Shown piece after piece: positions 56,867-64,000 of a stretch of 64,000 bases of DNA. Under the pieces are notes generated by a model that saw nothing but the letters and a program-made list of their open reading frames with translations, searched no databases and was not told where the DNA came from. The translations under genes and the position numbers were made by a program. The stretch's first letter is position 1, and each line of letters begins with the position of its first letter. Source of the DNA: Azospirillum sp. B21 (GTDB lineage Bacteria > Pseudomonadota > Alphaproteobacteria > Azospirillales > Azospirillaceae); assembly GCF_008364825.1 (NCBI RefSeq), contig NZ_VTTO01000006.1:1-64000 (forward strand). Reading direction: 5' to 3'.

Positions 56867-59800
56867 TTTCGGAACCAGCCGGCCAAGGCGGACAGCCAAG
56901 GATCGATCTCCTCCGCCCCCTCGCCCCTCGCCATGCGGCGGGCGAGACGGGCAAGCGGCCGGTCGGAGGGGATCGCGTTCAACACCGCCTGCAGGGTCGC
57001 CGCACGGGGCAGGCTGAGTCCGCGCGTCGCCGCCATCGCCCTCGCCGCCTCTTCAAAGTCCGGACGCGGCTCGTTGGGACGCTCGCCGGTCAGCGCGGGG
57101 CCGGTCCCGTTGACGGAGTCGAGGACGACCCTCTTGCGCTGCGCCAAGGGCAGGCCCGCCAGTTCCTCCGGCCACAGGGGACGGCCGATATGGATGTCCT
57201 GACGTGCGAAGCCCAGCGGGAACTCCAGCCGCTCCCGCGCGGGCTCGACCGGCAGGGCGCCGGCGAAGCGGACCGGCACGATGGGAACCTCCAGCCGCGC
57301 CGCCAGATCCAGGAACACACCGGACAGCCGGGACACCGGCGTCCGGCAGGAGAGCGACCGCGTGCCCTCCGCATGGACCATGATCGACATGCCGTCCCGC
57401 CTCACCGCGTCGCGCGCCTGTTCCATCAGCCCCAGCATGGCCGCCGGATCCTCCCGGTCGAACAGCAGCATCATCTGCGGCAGGCGAAGCCCCGGAGCGC
57501 TGCCGGACAGGGCCAGCAGGCTGCCCAGCCATGTGTGGCGATGCTCCGCCTTGGCGACGGTCAGGATCGGCCGTCCGGTCAGGGCGGCGGCCACCAGCGT
57601 GAAGGTCAGTGATTCCACCGCCACCTGATGGTTGCCAAGGAACAGCGCGCCGCGGTCGCGGATGCGGGCGAGTTGCTCCGGCTCCGCCACGCGCACCTGA
57701 CCGACGAACTCGCCGGCCAAGGCCGCGAACAGATCCTCCACCGGCCAGTCGCCGGTCCCCAGATGGGAACGCCAGAAGGTCTTGAGCGGCACGACGTCGG
57801 GAGCGGCGGGGACCGTACCGCTCACCACCCAGTCGGAACCGTCGCGCGTGACCGACAGCGGAACCGGGTTGAGCGGAGCGCCGGTGCAGCGGGCGACATC
57901 GCCCTCGACCGTCACCACCCCCGGATGGACGCCGAGCTGCGCCGCCGCATGCTCCTTTTCGGCAATGGCGCGGGCCATGTCGGCGGGGTTGCCCGACACG
58001 CCATAGAGGCTCTCCAGGGTTCCCGGCAGCCAGTTGCTCGCCGCCACCTCGCGGGCGCTCAGCCGGGTGAGGCCATCGTCGAACCGCGACAGGCGCACGC
58101 CGGGTGCCGCCTTGCGGTCGCGCAGAAACGTCTGCCGCGCCAGGGCGGGAGCCTTCCCAAGCGCCCCTTTCGGGAACAGCACGTCCGCAAGCTCCATCTC
58201 GGCCCAGACCCGGCCACCGGCGATCCATTGCAGCCGCGACCGGGCACGCCCCTGGGCGTCCAAGGGAAGCGCACGCACCTCGATGCGGACCATACCGTCG
58301 CGCGGTGTCGGACTAAAGAAGCTCAGCCGCTCGATGGCACTGGGATAGGCGAGCATCCCCCCCACCCTGTCCCCCCACCAGAGTTCGGGGGCATGGCGGG
58401 GCGTGGCATGGAGCCCGGCATCCAGCAGCGCCGGACCGATCGGCCCCGGCACCCGCGCCGCCTTGGCAGCGTCCAGATCGGCCGACGCGCCGCCGGAACC
58501 GGTTTGCAACCCGCTCAGAATCTGGAAGGCCGGGCCGTGGAACAGCTCCGCCGCGGCATAAGGGCATGGGGAGGGCCGGGCATCCTCCAGGGGGGCCAAG
58601 GGCTGCGGCGGGACCGGCCATCCGTCCGCCCGGATCACCCGGCCGGTCGCCAGGATGCCGCCGCCGTCCCGCAGGGTGACGCGCCCATCGGGCTCCACCT
58701 CCGGAACCAGCGTCACCGGCACCGTCGCCCAGCGCTGAACCCTGACATCCTCCAGGGCGGCGACACATCCCCCATGAGCCGCCGCCATCATATCGGCGAG
58801 GCAGGTCAGGGGAACCGCGGGTGCGGTATGGGTGGGGCGATGATCGCCAAGCCAGGGAGCACTGTCCAAATCCAGGCGAATACCGCCGTTGCCGCCACCA
58901 TCACCGGACACCAGACGCGCCGCCAGCCCGTCCACCTCGTAGATGCGCAGATCGTCGGCCCACAGGCTGCCGCGGGCGACGGCCAGGATGCCGCGCTCGT
59001 CCCGCTCGATCCGCATGATCTCGATTTCGGTGGTGACGGTCCGGTTGGTGGGGACGACCTGACCGCGATACTTCCAGCGCAGCGCCACGTCCAGGGCCGC
59101 CCCTTCGAAGCGCGGCGACGGCAGCTCGGTGTCCAGCCCCGCCAGCACCATGGCGCGCTCCAGCAACTGCAGCAGCGCCTCGACCCCCAGGGAACCGGGC
59201 TGGACCGGGTCCTGGAAGAAGTGGGCCTTGAAGTACCAGGATTCCGGATCGACCACCTGCCGGCCGCGGACCAGCCCCAGCCCGCCGGCCCCACCCTGGG
59301 GCCACCAGCCGGTGACCTCGTCGACCATGCGCAGCATTCCCTCCGCCAGTCTCGTGCGGCGCGGCTCCACGACGGGCGTGGCGGGAGGGATCCCCCGTGC
59401 CTCGTCGGCGGGGAGCGGCGGAAGACCGTTCTGCTTTGCCAGTGCGGCCGACGCGAAGAAGCCGAAGGAGGTCTCCAACTCCATCAGCGGCCGGTCGTCG
59501 ACCCAGGCCCGGACCTTGAAGGCGATCAGGGTGATGCCGCCGGCGCGGGAGAAGCGGGTCAGCGTCGCCTCGGTGCGGATGCGGGCGTCGGCGGGCGTCA
59601 CCTCGGACAGCACGCGGGCGGCATCGCCGTCCAGGTTGCGGATGGCCAGATCGTCAGTGGAGGCGAGCGCGAAACCCATGTAGGAGGCCAGCCAGCCGCA
59701 GGGCTGCAGCAGCACCTCCATCAGCACGCAGAAGGGCATGACCGGCGCGGCATTGCGGGCGAAATACCACGCCTCCGGCTCCACCGCGTAATCGACGACG

Positions 59801-62800
59801 AGCGTGCCGCCGACGGTCGGCTCCCCGGCCGGGCAGTTCACCGAGACCACACTGGACATGAAATGATAGGGCAGCCCCGGCAGGCGCGGCACCCGCCCGG
59901 CGTCGAAGCGGGCATACATGCTGCCGAAGGCCAGCGACGGCGCCCCCCAGGCGCAGGCCAGCAGCGCCTCGTAATCGCCGCGCACATCGCCGCGGGTGCC
60001 GACGATGCGCGGCGCCTCCGCCAGCGCCGGCAGGGCATGGCGCCCGTGGCCCAGCGGCCAGTCCGGCACCATGCGGACGGCGAAGGCGCGGCAGTGGAAG
60101 ACCTTGAAGCCATCGGCGCTGCACAGCAGGGCGGCGCGGACGATGGGCGTCGGACCGTCCTCGATCTCCTCGACGAAGACCTCGTAGACAAGATGATGGC
60201 TGGCGTCCGGGACCACCTGCCCGCGGCAGACGAAGCGGGCGGGCTCATCCGGCACCGGCTCGAACCGCCAGGCATCGCGCCCGATGGTGAAGCCGCCGGC
60301 CGCCATGAAGGTCGCGACCGCCTGCACCGCACCCTCCGCCATCAGCGTGCCGGGCATGCAGGGATCGTTCTTGAAATGGCCGGCATAGAACCAGGCGTCG
60401 GCCGGGACATGGCTTTCCGCGCGCAGATATCCCCGGCCCCAGGGGCCGCCCTGTGGTTCGAAAGCGGTCACGCTGTCGATCAGGCGCATGCGCCCCTGCG
60501 GGATCGCCGGGGTGCGCTGGTGGCTACCGGCCAGCTCGAACCCCTCGCCGAAGCAGGCGAAGGCGCGGCCGGCGGTCCAGAGGTCGAGCTGTTCGGCGGT
60601 GAAGGAGCGGTGGCGCGACGGACAGGGCAGCGGGTCCAGGCGCGCGCCGTCCTTGGGCCGGTCCTCCTCGGCGCTCCACAGCACACCGCCGGAGTTGGCA
60701 AGCTCGTGATCGGTGAAGAAACCGGCCTGCCCGTTGCGGACCGACAGCACCAGCCGGTCGCCGATGCGGCAGTCGTAATGGAAGAAGAACAGCCCGACCT
60801 CGCCCATCCGGGCATGGCCGTCGATGTGGATGTCGTAGCGCAGGGTATCGCCCACCCGCGGCAGGCCACCCTCGTGATAGGTCATCTCGCAGCCCAGCAG
60901 GCGGTAGACGCGCTCGCCCCTGTTGCGGAAATCGGCACCCAGCCAGGAGATCAGCAGCAGGTCGGCCTGCCCGGATTCGATGGCGAGCCCCACCGGCATG
61001 CGGTCGTTGTGCAGATACCAGCTGTCGGGCGTGACCTCCGTCTCGGTGACGATGGAGCCCAACCCCATGCTGCCCGGCTCGCCGGTGATGGAGATGACGC
61101 GGTCCACCAGCAGCAGCGGCGGCTGCGGCATGCGGACCTGACGCGCGTAGCCGTCCTGCTGCGCGAACAGGGGGCCGAAGATGTCGGACACCTTGCCGGA
61201 TGCCAGAATTTCCAGCTGGGCGCGGTCCCAGAGCGGGCTTTCCGGTAGGGCGGTCGTATTGTTTTGCGGTTCGATCTCATATCCCCTCTCCCCCCCGGGG
61301 AGAGGGTTAGGGTGAGGGGGTTCCTTAGCGGTCGTTACCCGAGAATCCCCCCCATGCATCCCCCTCACCCCGCCCCTCTCCCCGGGGGGGAGAGGGAGGG
61401 CGGAGGAGAGAGAGGGAGCGGTCAGCGTCGGCACGCCGAAGCCTTGCAGGTAGCTCCGGTGCAGATCAGACGCGGTCTTCAGGTAGCCGGTGTGAAGCTC
61501 TGCCGTGCGGGCGAGGATGCGGACGAGCGGACTGTCGGCCGCCGGAACCGGTGCGGGAATGCCGGGCATGGCGGGAGGTTGCATTCTGGCAACAACCGGC
61601 TCTAGTTCGGGCACCGCCACCGCCTCCGGCGCCTCGTCCAGGGGGCGGCGGGCGGCCAGGTCAGGCGGCGGCAGGTCGGCGACGGGCGGCAGGGGCGGTG
61701 CGGGGGGCATCGGCTGTCCGAGAACGACCGCGACGGGCGCGGCATGGGCGGCGAAGGTCAGGGGCTGGACCGGCGGCGCGACGGTCCGGCGCTCCAGACG
61801 GCGGGCGACCTCGGCCATGGCGGGGTCCTGCCCGGCGGCGAACAGTTCGGCCGCCACATGGGCCAGCTGTTCCAGCGGCGCACGGCCGGGATGGTCCAGG
61901 CTGACCGCCAGATGCTCGCGGTCGGCCAGCGTGGCGGCGATGGAGCGGGTCAGGGCGTTGCGCGGACCATGCTCAACGAAGATCCGCACGCCATCGTCAT
62001 GGGCGCGGCGGATCGTGCGGGGGAAGTCCACCCGTTCCAGCGCCTGATGGGTCAGCGCCTCGGCGCACAGCTCGACCGATGGCCGGTAGGCTTCGCCGAA
62101 GGCGTTGGCATAGACGGCGATGCCCTCGGGCGGCGTGGTCTCCCGACTGTGAATCCGGCGCCAGACCGACGCGCAGGGCTCCATCTCCGCGCAATGCACC
62201 ACCATGTCCTGGCCGAGCGGCAAGGCGCGGTGCGCCCCAATGCGAGCGATCAGCTGACGGCAGGCGTCGGCGTCGCCACCGATCACGCAATCCTGCGGCG
62301 CATTGACGATGGTGATCGACACCCGTCGCAGACCGGCCAGCGCCGCCTCCACCTCCTCGACCGGGGCCAGCAGGCGCCAGTTGCGCCAGTCTGCGGCTCC
62401 CGCCTGCCCCCAGGATTGCGCGGCCGCAAGGCAGTCGCCGGTCAGATGGCGGCCATAGATGCCCGACGCGTCGATCTCCGCGAACATGGCGCCCATGTCC
62501 GACCACACCCCCGCAGCGAACAGCGCGTTGGTCTCGCCGGAGGACAGCCCCATCACGGCCGCAGGCCGCAGGCCGAGCACGCCGCGGCTCACCTCCGCAT
62601 GGGTCTGGCAGATCAGGGCGCAGGTCTGCAGCTGCGCCATGGCGTCGAGCGCTTCCGCCGACCCGTAGAGCCGCTCCGCCGCATGGGCGAGGATGGGGAA
62701 GCGCGCGGTCACGCTCCGGCCAACATCGGGCATCGACAGGAAGAGCTCGCGTCCCATCCCCTCATAAGCCGCCGCAGCCCCGGTGAAGACCAGCGCCAGA

Positions 62801-64000
62801 CCGCCACCGAGCGACCGCTCGCCGAAATGAATGCCGCCGGCGGCGCCCTCGCGTCCCTCGGCAACGGTCAACGCGCGGGACAGGGTCTCGACCTCCTTGC
62901 CGGCCGGACAGGCGAAGGCCAACCGCACCGGACCCTGCCCGCCATCCTCGCCGCGCCGAATGCGCGCGCACAGCTCCGCCCGGTCGGCGGCGGCGAACCA
63001 GCGCAGGCGCGTGGCCGGCGGCATTATGGCCGATTCGTAGACATCGCCGCTTTCGACCAAAAGCCCGTCGATCGCTCCGCCCAGCGCCTCGACGCTCACG
63101 CGTGCGCGCAGGCGTCCGGAATCCAGCCAGGGCTGGGCGGCGCCCTCCCCGGGCTTCATGCGTCCGCGGCAGGCGACGACGGCGGCGGCCACATGCAGCA
63201 GACCCGACGCCGCATGGGCATGGCCGAAGCGGCGGGTGACGGGGCTCGCCCCTTGCGGCCCGGCGATCGTGAACTCGGCTTCGGTGGCGGAGGACAGGTC
63301 AAGGATGGCGTGGATCGGCTCGCCGGCCGCCTCGGCGCACTCCACCCGGCGCAGCACAAGGACGACGGCGGCGTCGCCGGGCGTGTCGAGATCGGGACGC
63401 AGAGCAGCCAGCGCCCTGCGGTGCACCGGCTCGCAAGACAGGTCGACCGCGCCGACCACCGCCGCATCCAGCTCTCCCGTCACCAGGGCGCGGGCGGCGA
63501 TGCGCAGCCCGGCAAGCCCAGACAGTTCCTCCGCCGACACCGAATAGCTGGGGCCGCGCCAGTCGAACTGGGCGTTGAAGCGGTTGGCGACGATGTTGGG
63601 CATGGTGCCGATGACACCCGCCGCGTTCAGCGGCGGGCCGAGATCGACACTAGCGTCGGGACCGCAGAGGTCGGCCAGCCGCACGCCCAGGCCGCGCCGT
63701 GCCACTTCGGCGTCGCAGCCCATGCCCATCAGCACGCCGGTGGTGGCCGCCGGCAGGGCCGGGGCATCGGCGACGGCGCGGGCCACCGCCTTCATCGCCA
63801 GAAGCTGCTGCGGCACGGCATGCTGCAGGTCGGCGGGTGGGACGCGAGTGGCGGCGAGATCCAGCGTGATGCTGTCCAAGGCGCGCGGAGAGTCTTCCGC
63901 CGGTGGAGCGGCCAGCGCCGCGGCAAAGTCATCGGCGGCGGTAACGACGGCAAGGCCGACGACGGCCAGGCGCAACGGCGGAGGGGCAACGGCGACCGGG
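56860..64000 (-). CDS. PfaC/Pfa3-like PUFA or secondary-lipid synthase, 3' part (5' end beyond window)
   Basis: More than 2370 residues of a multidomain synthase are visible and the frame is open past the window edge, so numbering here counts from the TTG at 63975. Domains in order: a chain-length-factor-like ketosynthase (about 1-330) with SAEELS at 147-152 where active KS have the cysteine; an acyltransferase (345-750) with GLSSGE, Ser478; a Pro-rich linker carrying a REPIN-like insert; two FabA-like hotdog dehydratase regions with His1200 (HFKNDPCMPG) and His1585 (HFFQDPVQPG); a further hotdog-like region (about 1690-1990); and a 1-acylglycerol-3-phosphate acyltransferase domain (2090-2330) with NHQVAVES and HAEGTRS. 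The CLF-AT-DH-DH-AGPAT order matches PfaC and especially myxobacterial Pfa3. ACP, KR and ER partners must lie outside the window. Confidence 0.88.
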   Translation of the reverse strand, partial: PVAVAPPPLRLAVVGLAVVTAADDFAAALAAPPAEDSPRALDSITLDLAATRVPPADLQHAVPQQLLAMKAVARAVADAPALPAATTGVLMGMGCDAEVARRGLGVRLADLCGPDASVDLGPPLNAAGVIGTMPNIVANRFNAQFDWRGPSYSVSAEELSGLAGLRIAARALVTGELDAAVVGAVDLSCEPVHRRALAALRPDLDTPGDAAVVLVLRRVECAEAAGEPIHAILDLSSATEAEFTIAGPQGASPVTRRFGHAHAASGLLHVAAAVVACRGRMKPGEGAAQPWLDSGRLRARVSVEALGGAIDGLLVESGDVYESAIMPPATRLRWFAAADRAELCARIRRGEDGGQGPVRLAFACPAGKEVETLSRALTVAEGREGAAGGIHFGERSLGGGLALVFTGAAAAYEGMGRELFLSMPDVGRSVTARFPILAHAAERLYGSAEALDAMAQLQTCALICQTHAEVSRGVLGLRPAAVMGLSSGETNALFAAGVWSDMGAMFAEIDASGIYGRHLTGDCLAAAQSWGQAGAADWRNWRLLAPVEEVEAALAGLRRVSITIVNAPQDCVIGGDADACRQLIARIGAHRALPLGQDMVVHCAEMEPCASVWRRIHSRETTPPEGIAVYANAFGEAYRPSVELCAEALTHQALERVDFPRTIRRAHDDGVRIFVEHGPRNALTRSIAATLADREHLAVSLDHPGRAPLEQLAHVAAELFAAGQDPAMAEVARRLERRTVAPPVQPLTFAAHAAPVAVVLGQPMPPAPPLPPVADLPPPDLAARRPLDEAPEAVAVPELEPVVARMQPPAMPGIPAPVPAADSPLVRILARTAELHTGYLKTASDLHRSYLQGFGVPTLTAPSLSSALPLPPGERGGVRGMHGGDSRVTTAKEPPHPNPLPGGERGYEIEPQNNTTALPESPLWDRAQLEILASGKVSDIFGPLFAQQDGYARQVRMPQPPLLLVDRVISITGEPGSMGLGSIVTETEVTPDSWYLHNDRMPVGLAIESGQADLLLISWLGADFRNRGERVYRLLGCEMTYHEGGLPRVGDTLRYDIHIDGHARMGEVGLFFFHYDCRIGDRLVLSVRNGQAGFFTDHELANSGGVLWSAEEDRPKDGARLDPLPCPSRHRSFTAEQLDLWTAGRAFACFGEGFELAGSHQRTPAIPQGRMRLIDSVTAFEPQGGPWGRGYLRAESHVPADAWFYAGHFKNDPCMPGTLMAEGAVQAVATFMAAGGFTIGRDAWRFEPVPDEPARFVCRGQVVPDASHHLVYEVFVEEIEDGPTPIVRAALLCSADGFKVFHCRAFAVRMVPDWPLGHGRHALPALAEAPRIVGTRGDVRGDYEALLACAWGAPSLAFGSMYARFDAGRVPRLPGLPYHFMSSVVSVNCPAGEPTVGGTLVVDYAVEPEAWYFARNAAPVMPFCVLMEVLLQPCGWLASYMGFALASTDDLAIRNLDGDAARVLSEVTPADARIRTEATLTRFSRAGGITLIAFKVRAWVDDRPLMELETSFGFFASAALAKQNGLPPLPADEARGIPPATPVVEPRRTRLAEGMLRMVDEVTGWWPQGGAGGLGLVRGRQVVDPESWYFKAHFFQDPVQPGSLGVEALLQLLERAMVLAGLDTELPSPRFEGAALDVALRWKYRGQVVPTNRTVTTEIEIMRIERDERGILAVARGSLWADDLRIYEVDGLAARLVSGDGGGNGGIRLDLDSAPWLGDHRPTHTAPAVPLTCLADMMAAAHGGCVAALEDVRVQRWATVPVTLVPEVEPDGRVTLRDGGGILATGRVIRADGWPVPPQPLAPLEDARPSPCPYAAAELFHGPAFQILSGLQTGSGGASADLDAAKAARVPGPIGPALLDAGLHATPRHAPELWWGDRVGGMLAYPSAIERLSFFSPTPRDGMVRIEVRALPLDAQGRARSRLQWIAGGRVWAEMELADVLFPKGALGKAPALARQTFLRDRKAAPGVRLSRFDDGLTRLSAREVAASNWLPGTLESLYGVSGNPADMARAIAEKEHAAAQLGVHPGVVTVEGDVARCTGAPLNPVPLSVTRDGSDWVVSGTVPAAPDVVPLKTFWRSHLGTGDWPVEDLFAALAGEFVGQVRVAEPEQLARIRDRGALFLGNHQVAVESLTFTLVAAALTGRPILTVAKAEHRHTWLGSLLALSGSAPGLRLPQMMLLFDREDPAAMLGLMEQARDAVRRDGMSIMVHAEGTRSLSCRTPVSRLSGVFLDLAARLEVPIVPVRFAGALPVEPARERLEFPLGFARQDIHIGRPLWPEELAGLPLAQRKRVVLDSVNGTGPALTGERPNEPRPDFEEAARAMAATRGLSLPRAATLQAVLNAIPSDRPLARLARRMARGEGAEEIDPWLSALAGWFRNQ
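61282..61397. repeat. REPIN-like inverted repeat inside the megasynthase gene
   Basis: Two GC-rich arms (about 61282-61320 and 61360-61397) are inverted copies with a 39-base spacer; each has a palindromic core of the CTCTCCCC/GGGGAGAG type. It is translated in frame within the linker between acyltransferase and dehydratase, producing LPPGERGGVRG and PHPNPLPGGERG. Layout and size resemble the element at 5514-5620, with a different core. Confidence 0.75.

Noticed and set aside
57628-61248. Long open plus-strand frame opposite the megasynthase
   Set aside because: Antisense to a protein with many recognisable domains; no similarity or ribosome binding site.

Overview
This window is GC-rich, densely coded chromosomal DNA, about two thirds G+C by eye. 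Gene content and order (tatA-tatB-tatC, scpA-scpB-S2P, nagZ-SPOR-argS-dgt, erpA, GTG-started xth) point to an alphaproteobacterium of the Rhodospirillales, most likely Azospirillum or a close relative. That assignment is an inference from synteny and protein character, not a database match. I saw no CRISPR array, transposase, phage gene or replication origin.

Layout. 0.5-5.5 kb: sbcD-sbcC. 5.5-5.6 kb: a palindromic REPIN-like repeat. 5.6-19 kb: a mostly minus-strand housekeeping block (MoxR ATPase, cupin, alaS, Tat translocase, condensin ScpAB, site-2 protease, nagZ, SPOR protein, argS, dgt). 19-21 kb: plus-strand erpA, xth and a helical protein, then tRNA-Ser(UGA). 21-24 kb: a less GC-rich stretch with two lipoproteins and an uncharacterised gene pair. 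23.8-30.2 kb: pepN, cytochrome c, CoxG-like protein, a lipoprotein, folK with a degenerate FolB-like gene, and a 52-residue small gene. 30.5-34.8 kb: first RND efflux pair. 34.9-41.1 kb: an amidohydrolase remnant, a GT2 glycosyltransferase, a ClpP paralogue, an OpgC-like membrane protein, a DUF2243 protein and an RpoH-type sigma factor. 41.3-45.8 kb: second RND efflux pair. 46-54.4 kb: an alternative caa3-type cytochrome oxidase locus (ctaG, tri-haem cytochrome, fused CtaD-CtaE, CtaC with cytochrome domain, accessory membrane proteins). 54.5-56.9 kb: a LysR regulator and a cyclic-nucleotide-domain/CPBP membrane protein. 56.9-64 kb: the 3' part of a giant PfaC/Pfa3-like polyunsaturated-fatty-acid or secondary-lipid synthase that runs off the window.

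How genes work together. The Tat genes form one export unit; ScpA and ScpB are the SMC partners. CtaC delivers electrons from periplasmic cytochrome c to the fused CtaDE, and CtaG is the copper-insertion factor. Each RND permease is paired with its periplasmic adaptor, but no outer-membrane channel is encoded here, so both presumably use a TolC-like protein from elsewhere. The megasynthase would need upstream genes outside the window (KS/ACP/KR and enoyl reductase).

Most unusual points: the Pfa-like megasynthase with a terminal acyltransferase and an in-frame REPIN-like insertion; an uncharacterised protein with a Cys-His pattern like CNF1/CheD-type glutamine deamidases; a small protein that looks like an amidohydrolase lacking its whole catalytic barrel; and several family members with altered catalytic residues (ClpP paralogue, FolB-like, CPBP, K-channel lysine of CtaD, AGPAT aspartate).
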